Shown: in pieces, positions 1 to 13,015 of the stretch | Numbering within the stretch: position 1 is the first letter of the stretch | Layout of the letters: the number at the start of each line of letters is the position of its first letter | NCBI GenBank assembly: GCA_015183035.1 | Contig: JACZZP010000002.1 | Coordinates: forward strand, 992,001 to 1,056,000 | DNA: 64,000 bases | Origin: Meloidogyne chitwoodi | Lineage: Eukaryota > Nematoda > Chromadorea > Rhabditida > Meloidogynidae | Direction: 5' to 3' | The notes under the pieces: generated by a model | Seen by the model: only the letters and a program-made list of their open reading frames with translations | The model's database searches: none | What the model was told of the DNA's origin: nothing | Translations under genes and position numbers: made by a program

Positions 1-2019
1 TCAAATTTTGTTCATGAAAATTAAGTTACAGGGGGATTAGTTGTTAAAAGATTTAGCACAACCCTTTGCTTTATTTTAGAATTAATTTTAGTTTATTTTT
101 AGTTTTAATTTTTGATATAGTCAGAATAGTTAAAATAAAATATTTTCATTTTTTTGTTTATTGATATGCTAATATGCAAGTGTTTTTCTGAAAGTGTGAT
201 TTAAAAATGTTTAAATTAAAATTAATTTTACTTAAATTTTAATACATAAATATATTTTTATTTATTTTCAGAATTTTGAACATTTTTTAAACTATTTAAT
301 ATAATTCATTAATTAAAATTTAAATTATATATCAAATTAATACATAAATTATATTTTTTTGTAAATACTAAACATAAATCTTTAAATATTACAAAATAAA
401 AAAATATTAATTTTTCCAAAAAAATCCACAAATAAAAAATAACAATTTTGCAATAACTGTCTGTTCTATACTACATATTTTATTTTCTCTTTATCTCTTT
501 ATTAACACAGTCTCTCTTTAAAGCAGCCGACCTAAAATGTTTTTATTGATTTTATTTGCCTTTTTTATTTACAACTGATTTTCTACTGCTTCAAATTAAA
601 ATATAAATTATTTTTAGATGCGCAAATCATTCATATAAATTCTAAAACTTGTTTCCATAAAAAACTTGTCTAATTTTTATTTATTATTTTATTAAATATA
701 ATTTTTTAAATTATGTATTAATTTTTCTAAAAAGTTTGATTCTTTCCTTTTACTTAACTAATTTTTTCTTAATTATTCACATGTTTTTCATGCTTCTTTT
801 TTCCTCAAATATTATTCTCGTTGTTTTTCTTGTCTAACCTTCAAGAAAAAATAAAAAGACTTTTTTATTTTTAAACAATTTTAATATTATTTTTTTAACA
901 AAATGCCCTTTTATTATCACCAAAAAATATTATTAAAAATACAATTATTTTATAAAATAAATCTTCTAATATTTATAAAATAAAAAGAATAATTCTTATT
1001 AGCTCCTTTAAAAATACACTTTTTTATTTAATAAATTAACTTAATATTCTTCCCTTTCTTTTTAATAATTTATTTATTTTTTTCTTCAATTTTTATAATA
1101 TTGTAGCTAATTTATTTTAAAAATATTATTTTTCTATTATCCATCAGACTCTGATCGACTTTTTTAAAACAAAAGAAAAGGCCAATAAATAAAAATATTA
1201 AAAACTTTTTTAAATTGTTGGCACTAAAATAAAAGAATTTATATATAAAATAAAGAAGTTTCAACCATAATGTTCGTCGTAATCTCTAACAACTTCATTC
1301 TGAGGTTAGTTTTTAGTGTTCCTTCCAAATTGTCAAAAATATATTTTTAAATTATTTTTATAAAACTTTTATTAAATTATTGTTTGAATATGTGATTTTT
1401 TTATTTTTAAAGTTTTTTTTAATGAATAAGTAATATTTCCTATTAATTTTACTTTTAAATATTTTATAAGTATATTATTTCTAAAATTTTCTTTATCTTT
1501 ATTAATCCGGGCCTAACTATTTTAAAATTAAGATTTTAATAAAAATGATTGTTTTATGTTAAATATTAGGTTAACTTTGCGCGTGTGATTGTGAATTTAT
1601 TTATTTTTTGTTTTTTTTAATTGATTAATCCCGATGTAAGCATTTTTTGTGATTATTTTTATTTAATTTTTTTGTATTTTTAATGAATTTGGTGGTCAGA
1701 ACTTTAATTTTTTTGAATACGATAAATGTTTTTTAATTTTAATGAAATTATCGAGTCTTGAAAATTTAAAATTAAATAATTTATTATTGAAAAGTGTTTT
1801 TTGGTCCCATTTTTGTATTTTTTATTTATAATATTTTTGGATGTTTTTTGCTTTTTCTGTTATATCCAGATTGTTATAATTTTGAAATGAAAATCTTGGT
1901 TAATGTAATTAGAAATTAATTAAATTCTTATTTTCTTTTAAAAAATAAAAAAAAAAATATTCAAAAAATAATAAATATTTTTTTTAATAAAATTATATAT
2001 ATATTTTATTTTTTAAAGA
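1..2019. other. AT-rich intergenic DNA
   Basis: Very AT-rich sequence with no reading frame that looks coding. A slightly less AT-rich patch near 1260-1325 could be 5' untranslated or promoter sequence of the downstream sugar transporter gene, but nothing in it proves this. Confidence 0.5.
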
Positions 2020-4703
2020 ATGTTTGAGGAACCATTTTCACCATTAACTATTATTTCATTTACTGCTATAATTACTACAATATCACTTTTCTTTTGTGGA
2101 ATGTTTGTTTATTTTTAATTTTTTTAATTAATTAATTTAATTTTAGTCCAATATGTATACAAATTTATTATCGAAAAAGTACTAAAGATATCAGTGGCTT
2201 TCCTTTTTTAATTGGATTTCTTGGGTATATTTTATTTTATTTACTAATTCTTTTTTTTTATAAAATAATTGGAAAATATTAAAAAAAAAATTTTATTTCA
2301 AATAAATTTATTAATTTTTTAGAGGTTCATTTTGGCTTCGTTATGGTTTTTTAAAATCAGATATTACAATGATAATAGTAAATAGTGTTGGTGTAACATT
2401 AATGATAATTTATTTGTTCTTTTATTTATATTTTTCAAAGCCTAAAACAAATTTTATTATTCAAATGGTTATTTTTAATATTTTAATAAATTAATATTTT
2501 TTTAATTTTAAGTCAACAGTATTTACAATAATTATATTAATGTTATTATTTGTATATATTTACAAATTAGATTCATTAAAAATTCTTGGATTTATTTCTA
2601 TGACTTTTAATATTCTCAATTTTGGTGCTCCTTTAGCTGGTTTAGTAAGTTTTTTTTTGAATAAATTTTTAATTATTTTTTAAATATTTTTTTTAGAATG
2701 TTGTATTGAGGAATAGATGTTGTTCAACACTTCCATTACCTCTTTGCATTGCTAATTTACTTGTTTCTTCTCAATGGTGTTTATATGGAGTTTTAGTTCG
2801 GGATATTTTTCTTATTGTATGTTTATTTTTAAAAATATAAAAGTGGTCAGAAAAAGAAATTTTGGAATTTTTCTTCCTTTTTAAATTGATTATTTAATCT
2901 TGATTTAATTATTTAAAAAATCTTTAAATGTTCAATTTACTAAATCATTTTCTTTTTTTACTCTAAACTTTCTTTTTCGATTATCTCTTTTTACTCTTTT
3001 AGATTCCAAATAGTGCAGGAATTTTACTTGCTTGTGTTCAAATATCTTTATTTCTTGTTTTACCGTCACGTGAAGGTTCACATGCTCCATTGGCAAAATG
3101 TTGTCCATTCATTTTGGATTTGGAAAAAGGAGAAATACTTGACAATGAAAATGTTGATTCCAGACACAGACATAGCAATGGACGTAAAAAAAGTGACAAA
3201 TCTAAATAAATTTATTTTAAAAATTAATTTTTCCATTTTAAATTCGTGGAGCAACGTGTTTGTTAATAAAATCTTTTTTTTTGTTTTTGCTTTATTATTT
3301 TCTTTATTTTTCTTTCAACTCAATAGTACCGAAGCTTTTATTTTATTTTTTGCCGAAATACCATTTATGTTTAACCAATGCTTAATTAGGTCACAAAATT
3401 TTATATAAAAAATATATTGTTTAAATTTTATTTGTTTTCATTACATTATTTTTTTGATAATCCTGCCTTATTTTTTCTTTTCTTTTTATTTATGTTTTTA
3501 AAATATGTTGCATCACGAATTTTAATTAATATATTAATAATTTTATTTGAATTTTCATTAAAATTACTTTAGAAACTAAACGTGTACATTCAAAGCTACC
3601 TTGTAAAAAAATATTGGAACGACATTATGTAATTGATCGTCGAGTTATTCCTGCTTCTCGGTTCTTTTATTTTTATTATTTTTTATTTTAATAATTATTA
3701 GAGCTGCATGTATTGAATATTTCCGTGGAGGTTATGGCCGTCCATTTGATAATAGCTTTGGTTCATTCAATAGTCGTTCAACTGCAGATTCTTGGCTAAC
3801 AAATTCTTTATCTCGTGTTTCTTCAATTTCTCATCCTGATTTGTTTAATTCTGAAATTTATAATGATATACAGAATGGAACAAACAATAAAATTGTAGTT
3901 CAAGTTTTATCTAATGATGGTAAGAAATTATTTTTAATTAGAAAAATGGCAGATCTAAACTTTCGGACGAATGCTCTGGACTCAAACTTCTGGTCCAAAA
4001 CTTGAATATAGAATTAATATCATGCTACAAAATTGTTAAATAAATTATTTTACCAATAGGCCCTTTAAAAAGGCAGATAACTAATTCTTTTGTAAACCTT
4101 TGTGGGCGTCCGGAAGTTTCGCTATACAAAAAAATACTTTAGGCAAATTTTATTGTTTTAAAAAATGTTTTGGTAATGTTTTCAGAATGTAAAAAATAAT
4201 TTTTTTCAGAAAAATTAAGGTTTCCGTCTTTATTATTTTAACGCGACGAAGTTATTTTCCAAATCTTTAAGCAATTTAAAATATTTTTATTTAAATTAAT
4301 TTATAGAAATGCAACAACAAAAATCAGCACATCAACGCCACCGTTGTCATTTAAATTGTGGTGGTTCTTTGCTTCGTTCTCGTGTCTCAATGCTTGTTGA
4401 AGAGCCGCCAAGTACTTCACAAATTTGTAGTCAAGATGAAGGATTTGCTAGTAGTTCAGCTGCCCTTTCTATTTCTTCTAGGCCAACGCTTGGTTTTGAT
4501 ACAACTGAATATTGTGGTGAAAATGGGTTAAGAATGTTAAATAATGATAGACAACTTTTAACAGAATCTGATCCTGGTGGTGGAAATTATTTGCTTTCCA
4601 GGTATTTTTTAAAATTTTTATAAACTATTATTTTAATTTATTCTTTAGGTCTTTGAGTGCTCCAGATTTGAAACAAATCATTGGAAAAGTTTTTAGGAAT
4701 TAA
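2020..4703 (+). CDS. SWEET-family sugar transporter with long C-terminal tail
   Basis: A spliced gene for a SWEET (MtN3/saliva) sugar uniporter of a cell or organelle membrane. The chosen ATG opens [14 protein letters not shown], the first membrane helix. Later exons give [25 protein letters not shown] loop sequence (the first MtN3 repeat), then the second repeat with FGAPLAGL and the last helix [20 protein letters not shown] (from 3003). Introns are short except 3184-3572 and 3920-4306. After the seventh helix the frame continues through exons starting at 3573, 3702, 4307 and 4649 with matching phases. They add roughly 200 residues of Ser/Arg-rich, low-complexity cytosolic tail ending at TAA 4701-4703. 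SWEETs are usually about 220-300 residues, so the tail is unusual. Transported substrate cannot be read from the sequence. Confidence 0.88.
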
Positions 4704-5303
4704 AAATCTGTCTTTTAAATTGACGTGTTAAATATATGAGCTTTTTGTATTAAAATTTAGAAATGGGTTTTATCCATAAATATTTTGTGTTTTTTTCTAA
4801 AAAAGGCACTTATAAAAATATTTTTTGATTAAATAATGAAATTTTCCTAATAATCGGAATCATATATATATTATTTTAAATATGAGCTTAATTATTAATT
4901 TGTTAAATTGTCATATATTTATTCTATTTTAAGTCAAAAAATATATCTTTTCTTGCCTTTTTTTCTAGTTTTTATGTATCCTTTTTAATTTTATTTATGT
5001 GAATATACATTTGCCCTAAAAGACATATATTTTGCCAAAAAATAAAATTTTATTAAATTGTAATAAATATGTACATACATAATATCAAAGCCATATTTTG
5101 TTCAATTACCCAGATTTATGAATTGTATTTAATTTAGGTTTTTGTCAATTGTTAAATTATTGTCTTATTTAGAATAAAATGATTTTTTAAATAAATCGAC
5201 TTGATTTTAAATTAAATTATTTATTTTTAAAACTAATAAAAGTGTATATTTATTTATTAAAGCAACACTTTAACTTTTTTAATATTATATATTTTTGATT
5301 AGA
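4704..5303. other. AT-rich intergenic DNA
   Basis: Contains no convincing reading frame. It separates the 3' end of the SWEET gene from the start of the next gene on the same strand and probably holds the 3' UTR and promoter. Confidence 0.5.
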
Positions 5304-7724
5304 ATGAAAAAATATAACGGCACGATACTAAAGCCAAAAACAAAATTAAATTATCGTGCCAATTCTTCACATCAAAAATTAATTGCTTCTAAAGAAAATT
5401 CTATTCTTAATTATGTTGAATCAAAAGCTTCTATTAGCAATTGTAGAATTACTCGTCAACATAAAAAACGACAAACATATGAAAATTCTGAAGAAGATTA
5501 TGATGATATTAAAAAGGTTTTTTAATTTAAATAAAATATTTTTTAAATATTTTTAGAAACAATCGAGTCAAATAAAAAATGCAAAATTTGAACCGAAGAA
5601 ATTTCTTGACAATTATAAATCTCTTAAAACTTTTGAAGAAGAGAGACTAAATGATTTGAACAAAGTTATTCCTAATACATTGAAAGATTTACCTTCTGAT
5701 AATGAAGAGGATAAAAAGTAAGAATTTTAGAATTTTTTTATTTTAATATTTTTAAATAATTTTTAATCTCAAAACATAACAAATTAAAAAAGATGAAACA
5801 TTACAATAAAAGTTCAGATAATTTCTGCTTTTTTATTTTTAGAACTTTTTATATTGATTTTATGTCATTGGTCTGAAATTTAATTGTTTTATGTGTTCTC
5901 AGTTAAACAGCTTTAATTTTAAGGTTGGGCGATTTGGGACATGAAATTGATTCCATTATTTCTTCTGAGCATGTGAAACGAGTCCATGCAGATAACGAAT
6001 TATTTATTAAATTTAATTGTTTTGATTATGAAAATGTTGGTTCGCTTGGGAAAGGTTTTTTAAATTAAAAATATTTTCTTATTTTTTTTAGTTTTTTCCA
6101 TAAAAAATCCAAAAATTGTTCAAAAAACATTAGGAGATTATTGTCTTTCTCCATTTGAACTGCTTCTCTTTTCGTCACCAAATTCTGCTTTTCGTTCAGC
6201 TATACTTGAGAATATAAATTCTTTATATATTTCTGATGGAATTGAAGTAATCTAAAATTATTTAAATATTTTTTATATTTTTTATTTTAGATTCCTTTTA
6301 ACCGTTTTTTAGTTATTATTTGTTACGCCTTTCAAACAAAGCCAAGCATATTAAAAGTTGATGATAAAGTAAATAAATTACTTGAACAACTTTACAATTT
6401 TATGAAAGATGAGAAGCCGATAGAAAATGATAAAGATATTTGGGCAATTTTACATGAAAATGTAAATTTATATTTTAATTGGGTTTTTGTACATTTTAAG
6501 GGTTTAAATTGTTTTATAATTTTTTATTATATTTTTAAAAATAGGTAAACTTTTTTTAGATTTATAGTTTTCTCGACTGTTTTGTTTTATTTCGTTTTAT
6601 CCGTTGGAAGGACAAACAAATAATTTCACTTTTTTGTTTACTCTGTAGACTTTATTTGGACAAAGAAATCATTGAATGTCGTCATCGTCTTGCAAGCACG
6701 ATTAAATTTGTTTGTTTTTCTCATTTTTCAAAAATTTAAATAAATTTTTAGTTTATTCAACAATTATTAATTAACAATAAATTCCGTTTTAATTCTATTT
6801 TTAACGAATTTTGCTGTAATAATTTGTCAAAATGTGCTGATGGAAATATGGGAAGAGCTTTTGAATTGTTTACTTTATTTGCTCAATTTGAGGTTATTTA
6901 ATTTAAAAAATACAAAATGTTTGGATCCTATCTTTTGAAGTCTTTAAATCTGTATCCTAACAATAAGTAAAATTGTTGACATTACTGGAAAAGTTTTAAA
7001 AAATCAAGATATAGCTATACCTATCTATCCAAATTTAAAATTTAAAATATCAAATAATATGTATAACTTTAATGTTTAGCAGTTTGACCAATACAAACTT
7101 TTGACATTTAAATCAATTCTTATTTCAATCTCTTCAACAAAAAATTCTATGGCAGAAAATCGAAATCCTTCTTTTGGTCAAGTACTTTCATTTTTACCTT
7201 CAGCAGTTAAAATATCAAAAGCGGAAAAAAGATATACTGATCTTTATTTTGTTTATACTCGTTTTGTTGATCAATTGACAATTGATAAAAAATTGATTCA
7301 AAAAGAAGAAGAAAAGTCATTAGAAATGGCACTAAAATATTTTAGAGAAGCTTCTCACTTTTTGGTTTGTTGTAACAAATATTATTTTATAAATATATTT
7401 TGTAATTAAACAAAAAATAGTATTTTAAGGATCTGAGTTTTATTTATTTTTTTTAATTTTTAAATAACAATGGAAAAAAAATAATGACCAATCTTTCAGA
7501 ACAAGCGAAATATCAATGATAAAATGATTGATTTATGGTCTCGTTCATTACATCGAATACGTGAAACTCTTCAAAATATTCAAAACAGTAAGACAATTCT
7601 TGACCCTCCATTATGTTCTAAATTATTAGAAGAACAACAAAGAGTAACAACAGATAAATTAGAAAGTATTTGGAGTAGTAGCAGTGATGATGAAGAAGAT
7701 GAAAAAACTAATAATTTATTATGA
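5304..7724 (+). CDS. Unrecognised multi-exon protein with acidic Ser-rich C terminus
   Basis: I do not recognise this protein. The ATG at 5304 opens a Lys-rich exon (MKKYNGTILKPKTK), followed by exons at about 5557-5717, 5934-6040, 6092-6245, 6293-6462, 6650-6750, 6750-6900, 7081-7365 and 7500-7724. Phases match at the junctions I checked. The middle of the predicted protein is mixed helical sequence (CLSPFELLLFSSPN, IPFNRFLVIICYAFQTKPS) that looks like an alpha-helical repeat fold. The C terminus is SIWSSSSDDEEDEKTNNLL, a typical casein-kinase-2-like acidic tail. There is no signal peptide or clear membrane segment, so a nuclear or cytosolic place is likely. The splice sites around 6041-6092 and 6480-6650 are uncertain. 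Confidence 0.65.
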
Positions 7725-7966
7725 TATTATTTATGTATTTGACCTAATCTCAAGAATTTTTTATTCTAATCCTTAATTGCATTTATACTATTTTATATGA
7801 AAATTATTTTTTTAAATGAGAGAATTTAGAAAAATTATATTTGTTGAAAGGAAATTCTTTTTTCTTCTTTTATCGATACCAGTCTAATTGTTGTTTATAG
7901 TGATATGGCCTTTCAAGCCTTTAAATTTATATGAAATTTATTTTTTTAGAATAACTTAAATTTATA

Positions 7967-8125
7967 TTAGAAAACGAACCAAGAGCTTTTGTATAAATCT
8001 TTTAACGGAAAACGGCTGTACGGGAATTCTATTGTTCCTCCATAAAAGTGGCTGTACTTGAAGTTGTTTGAGTACCAATATCGAGCATACCAAGGATATG
8101 GTGGATAAAGATAATGAACTGAACA
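7967..8125 (-). CDS. Possible alternative last exon of the Tyr/Trp-rich protein gene
   Basis: Downstream of the terminal exon of the gene at 8329-8791, an open exon starts after an AG at 8126-8127 and reads CSVHYLYPPYPWYARYWYS, continuing Tyr/Phe/Pro-rich to a stop at 7967. Its composition and its PP and W-Y spacing resemble the terminal exon of the neighbouring gene, and the acceptor is in phase 0, the phase left by the upstream donor. It may be a mutually exclusive 3' terminal exon. It could also be a separate short gene, because the same frame is open up to an ATG at 8206. Confidence 0.4.
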   Translation of the reverse strand, partial: CSVHYLYPPYPWYARYWYSNNFKYSHFYGGTIEFPYSRFPLKDLYKSSWFVF

Positions 8126-8328
8126 CTTTTCATACATCAAAAATTGAAAAAATGATAAAAAAATATTATATAAAATTAAAATATAAACAGTCATGTATAA
8201 TAACAATTAATTTGAAATAAAATAAATCTTTTTAAAATGACATAATTTATTTAAAAAATATTTTCAATAAATTTCTCTTGATATTTCCTTCTCTTCTATT
8301 CAAAGTTCACTAAAATAAATAAATTATT

Positions 8329-8791
8329 TTATATATCCTTAAACAACCAAAAATTCATGTAGAGTGGTTTGTGGCGATCTTCAGGATATTCCCAATTTTT
8401 TAAATAATTTCGGTCAAAGTGTTGTGGAGGTGTATAATAATTAAAACGTTCATTCCAATTAGAATCAGCCTTTAAATATTTTTAAAATTTTATTTTATAA
8501 AAATCACACCAATGTCCGATAATAACGATAAGAATTATAATTTAAACGCCAAGGCTTGTAATAGAAAAAATAGGAACTAGAAAGTGGATAATAATAAGAA
8601 AAAGCATAAGGCCAACATGGAGTTGTGCTTGGCCAATGCCCACCACTTTTAACAAAAAAAATTGTTAATTTTTATTATTAAAACAATATTTTTAATTACC
8701 TGCACATATAAGTTGCAAATGTTGGCTTTGAATACGTTCGAGTAATACCAGGTCCAAAATAAATATTAGATTGACTACGAAAAAGGGGCAT
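8329..8791 (-). CDS. Small Tyr/Trp-rich protein, unrecognised
   Basis: Three exons with matching phases: 8791 to about 8701 (MPLFRSQSNIYFGPGITRTY), about 8648 to 8511 (GGHWPSTTPCWPYAFSYYYP) and 8472 to 8329. The last contains YYTPPQHFDRNYLKNWEYPE and ends at TAA 8329-8331. The product is about 125 residues, strongly enriched in Tyr, Trp, Phe and Pro, with no signal peptide. Aromatic-rich small proteins of this kind occur among structural and muscle-associated proteins, but I do not recognise a family and give no function. A possible alternative last exon lies downstream at 7967-8125. Confidence 0.6.
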
Positions 8792-9091
8792 TTTTCAAAT
8801 AAATTTTGCAAAAATATATAATATAAAGGTAAATAATTGATTTAAAAGCAAAAAAGAATTAATCAATATATAAGATATAATATAAAGAACCAGCTGGTAC
8901 TAATAAAAATAAAACTTTGAAATATCTTAAAATAAATATTAAATGATTGGTCCAGAATAATTTGATACAAAATTTTGCTAAAGATGCTAAAAATAATAAA
9001 AATAAATAATTATAAATAATTTATATGTAAATAAAATTAAAAGATTTAAGTAATTAAAGTTATAATAAATAATCCAATTTATATCAATTAG

Positions 9092-12000
9092 TTATTTTAA
9101 TTTATTCGCCAAAAAACTGCGACATCTTCGGCAAATCATTGCACAATTATCAATTAATAATTGAATATATTCCTTTATTTTTAAAATTAAATTATTTAAT
9201 AATAAAAAACATTATTATTACCTCTACTCTACACCAATCAAAGTGATTTTGGCAATGTAAAGTGCTTTCCTCATTTTTACAACCTAACTGTGAGTAATAT
9301 TCCTCATATGTTGGTTTTCTTTCACCTTCTACATATAAATTAAATTTAATTTTTATTTTTTTAAAAATTACCTTTACATATTTTGCAAGTTACAGGACAA
9401 CGATCTATCATATCCTCCTCATAACCTTCATCTACACATAAAGCTTCACTTTCTTTACATTCTTTTGTTGAAATATCTTTACATTCTTCCCAATAATCAT
9501 TATTTTCCTTTATTTAAAAAAATAATTTTCTTATTTATCATTTTACTTACTTGTTCCTCTTCCTCTTCTAATTGCTCCATTGTCTCATAAGATTCCTCTT
9601 CTTGGCCACTTGTATCGACATCCTCATCATCGTGAATATCATTATCCTCTTCTTCCTCATCTTCTTCCATCCCAGTATCATCCTCTTCATTCTTTTCGAT
9701 GCTTTCCTCTTTACTGTCCTCTTTATTCTCATCACTTTCCTCCTCTTCACTGTGTTCATCATCATCTTCTTCTTCTTCCGTAGTATCATGATTCTCTTCT
9801 TCTTCTGATTGATCATTAACTCCTTCCTCTTCATCACTTTCATCTTCTTCACCACCACTAGCATCATTATCATCATTCTCCTTTTCTTCTGAAGAATCAA
9901 TGACTGTTTCAGAATTTGATTTCTCTTCACTACTGAATTATTAAATAAAAATTTTAGAATAAAATTAAAATACTACTAGAAGATCTTAATAAAAAAATAA
10001 TATAATATATAATAAACTAATATGAAAATATGTATCTTACTCATTTTCATTCTCATTCTCTTTACTAACAACATTTTCATCACTATTGCTTTCACTGTTG
10101 TCCTCCTCATGATAATCGTCTTCATCTCCACCACTGTCATCCTCATTATCATCATCATCTTCATCGCTCTTACTTTCATCATCCTTCTCATCTTCATCAT
10201 CATCTCCCTCTTCCTCCTCTTCACTATCTTCATCCTCATCACTATCCTCCACATTACCATCACTATCTTCCTCTTCCTCATCGCTATCTTCATCTTCCTC
10301 TTCACTATCTTCATCTTCCTCCTCTTCACTGTCTTCATCCTCTTCACTATCTTCATCCTCATCGCTATCGTCCACAGTACCATCACTATCTTCATCCTCA
10401 TCACTATCTTCCTCATCGCTATCATCCTCCTCTTCACTATCTTCATTCTCATCGCTATCTTCATCCTCACTGCTTTCATCCTCTTCCTTATCCTGATCAC
10501 TATCTTGATCCCCATCACTATCTTCGACATCCTCACTTTCATCTTCAGCATTATTCTCTTCTTCTCCATTATGATCATCATACTTATTTTTTTCATCACT
10601 TTCACTTAACCTTTCTTCATTAGTGTTATCTTCATTATTGTTATTTATTCTATTTCTTCCATAATTATTAATTTTTGATTCTTCATCATTTCGTCTAACA
10701 TTTCCACCATTTTTACCTAAAATAGTTATTTAATAAAAAATTGAAAATATTTTTTTATATTTTTTAGGTTCCAATGTTTTTTTAATTACTTTTTATTTAA
10801 ATATTTTAAAATTTTAATTTATAAATTAAACCATAATTTTGTTGTTTTTCAGAATTATTTTCATTTATTTTTCCTTCATTTTTTCTTCCTTTTTTATTAA
10901 TAATTTCATTATTATTTCTGTCAGGATCAATATTGTTCTTCTCTATTTTATTTTTATTTTTTTCAAATAAATTATTATTCTTAAATTAAAAATAAATAAA
11001 TAAATACATATATTAAATATAATTAAAAATTAAATACCTTATTATTTTTTAAATGATTATTTTGCATTTTATTTTTTGAAGAAGATTCTTTATTATTTTG
11101 ATGTTCACTTTTTAATAAAAAAAATTAAATTAATTTTTTTATTATGCTAAAATTGATTTTAGTAATTATTAAAAAATATTTAATAATTTTTAATTATGCC
11201 CAAAAAAGTCAGCAATTTTTTATAATTTATTTAATAATGATTTTTGAGGCATAAAATCAACAACTTTTAAAATTTTTTCCCAAAAAGATTATATAATGTT
11301 AAATGGGAAAATTGCCTTAGATATTAATTTAATTGTTAATAATTTAATATATATAATTATTTCCCTATTTATATTTTTAAAACGATTATTTTTTAGTTTT
11401 TAAATAAATTAAAAAAAAAGTTGAGGATAAAAATTTCGACTTTTACCCGCAAAAGTAAAAATTACCAAATATTTTTTAAATAAACATTATTATTATAAGT
11501 ATAATTTGAAAATAATTTTACTTACTATTTTTCTCCTTTATGTCCATTTATTTTAATTTCATTATTTTTATTATTCCCTCCAGTTCTTCCATATCTTTTA
11601 ATTTCTCCATTATTATTATTTGAATATTTTTCTTTTCCAACATTTGAATGTTTTCCTCCTCCTCCACTATGTTCTCCTTTTACTCCACTGTGTCGTCCAT
11701 CTTGAATTCCACTTCCTCCATGTCCTCCTTCACTTCCTCCACTATGTCCTCCATTTAAATTAACATGACTAGATTTTCCTCCATTATGTTTTCCTCCAAT
11801 ATTTGTTCCACCATGATTTTGAGCTTTTGATCCACTTTTGCCATAAACAGTTCCTCCCGTTCTGCCTAATCTATTTGGCATTTCTAATAATTATATTTAT
11901 TTTTTATTTATTTAATTTTCTTTATTTTTAAAAATATTTTTTATTTCTATAAGATTACAAGAAAATTGTTTATATTTGGACCTATTTTTTGAATTTATTT

Positions 12001-12318
12001 AACTAAATTTATATTTAAATAAATATTAAAAAATTACTTGATTTCTTGACACGTTTATTATCATTATTTAAATAATAATAATATTTTTGATTAATTAATA
12101 AAGAAGAATTTTCTTTAAAATTTAATTTTGTCACATTTTTATTTTCAATAATTTGTTTTTTGTTTAATTGATTCTTAAAAAATAAAATAAATTTTTAATT
12201 AAAAAATATAATATTTTATTACATTTTTAATCGACAAAGGAATAAATAAAGTATTTAAAATTAATAAAAAGTTTAATAATAAAAATATTATTAAAATTAT
12301 TTTTTTTAAAATCTTCAT
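9092..12318 (-). CDS. Secreted Gly-rich / poly-acidic protein with two C-terminal ShKT domains
   Basis: About ten exons join in one open frame with matching phases, predicted at roughly 700-750 residues. Exon 1 (from ATG 12318) is a signal peptide, MKILKKIILIIFLLLNFLLI. A short Asn/Lys-rich exon follows, then a Gly/His/Ser-rich exon (about 11525-11882, with HSGG and YGRTGG motifs). Next come Asn/Lys-rich exons and long Asp/Glu/Ser exons (about 10720-10036 and 9945-9553) built of SDEDEDSEE-like units. The last three exons hold two ShKT domains. The first has cysteines spaced as in CKDISTKEC, ALC, RCPVTCKIC. The second has CKNEESTLHCQNHFDWC and CAMICRRC. ShKT domains are six-cysteine modules common in secreted nematode proteins. 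Role unknown; a surface, cuticle or gland secretion with calcium-binding acidic tracts is possible but inferred. Confidence 0.78.
9390..10720 (-). repeat. Asp/Glu/Ser-coding low-complexity tandem repeats
   Basis: Most of this stretch is a degenerate tandem repeat with units such as TCATCCTCTTCACTATCT on the plus strand. On the minus strand it encodes Ser-Asp-Glu-rich sequence of the secreted ShKT protein. The repeat stays open in the coding frame across both exons, so it is under coding constraint and is not random microsatellite DNA. Confidence 0.75.
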
Positions 12319-12820
12319 TTTTATTTATTTTCTCTTTATCCATTAATAAATTAATAATATTAAATTTATTGCCACGACTAGAAAAAAAGTATATTTTACA
12401 ATTATAAAAACTTTTACAATTATAAAATTAAATTTAAAAAAAAGCTAATTAAACAAATAAAATTTCTTTTTTAATTTTTAATCTTCATTTGGTTTTTAAA
12501 TTAAAATCAATTATTTTGAAAGAAAAATATATATTTAAATTAAAAAATATAATTTTTAATATTTTATTTAATTACTTATTTTTGTCGGTGAGTAAAAGGT
12601 CAAAATTTTGAAATAAAATAAAATAATTTTTAATGTGTTTTATTTTCCTAAATGTGTTTTATTCATTACCTTCTCTATTAAATTCTTTTTCTAAGGGCAT
12701 TTAAACGAGAAAGATTTAGTGAAAAATTAATTATTAATTTTGAAATCTCACAAGTGGCTGCTTTAATGCATTAATAAAAATTAATTTTTAAATCTTTTAA
12801 ATCATTTTATAATTAAAAAA
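12319..12820. other. AT-rich intergenic DNA between divergent genes
   Basis: About 500 bp between the starts of the divergent ShKT gene (minus) and the broken secreted-protein gene (plus). It probably contains both promoters. I see no coding frame or clear motif. Confidence 0.5.
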
Positions 12821-13015
12821 ATGTTATTATTTATATTATTTATTTTATTAAATTTAAAATTTCTTCTTTGTAATGCCTCATTTGAAATTGAAGTTCAAAT
12901 TGATGATTGGAGTAATGATAGAGTTTTTAATTATTTAAATAATATAGAAGATCCTACAAAATTATTTTAATGTAAATTAATTAATGAAGAAGAAGGTATT
13001 GAATATAAAGGAGAA

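Noticed and set aside
3013..3408. 131-residue open frame on the plus strand inside the SWEET gene
   Set aside because: It overlaps the last transmembrane exon in another frame; the SWEET frame clearly matches the family and this one does not.
5108..5130. Sequence resembling the nematode spliced leader SL1 (AATTACCCA core)
   Set aside because: Only part of SL1 matches and no donor/Sm-site RNA context follows, so it is probably chance.
5304..7724. Idea that the unrecognised gene is an SMC5/6 localisation factor (SLF2/CANIN type)
   Set aside because: General layout and acidic tail are suggestive, but I could not align a diagnostic motif; left unnamed.
9568..10609. Long open frames on both strands through the acidic repeat (Met/Lys-rich on minus, hydrophobic on plus)
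   Set aside because: They are shadows of the Asp/Glu/Ser tandem repeat; only the acidic minus frame joins in phase to the leader and the ShKT exons.
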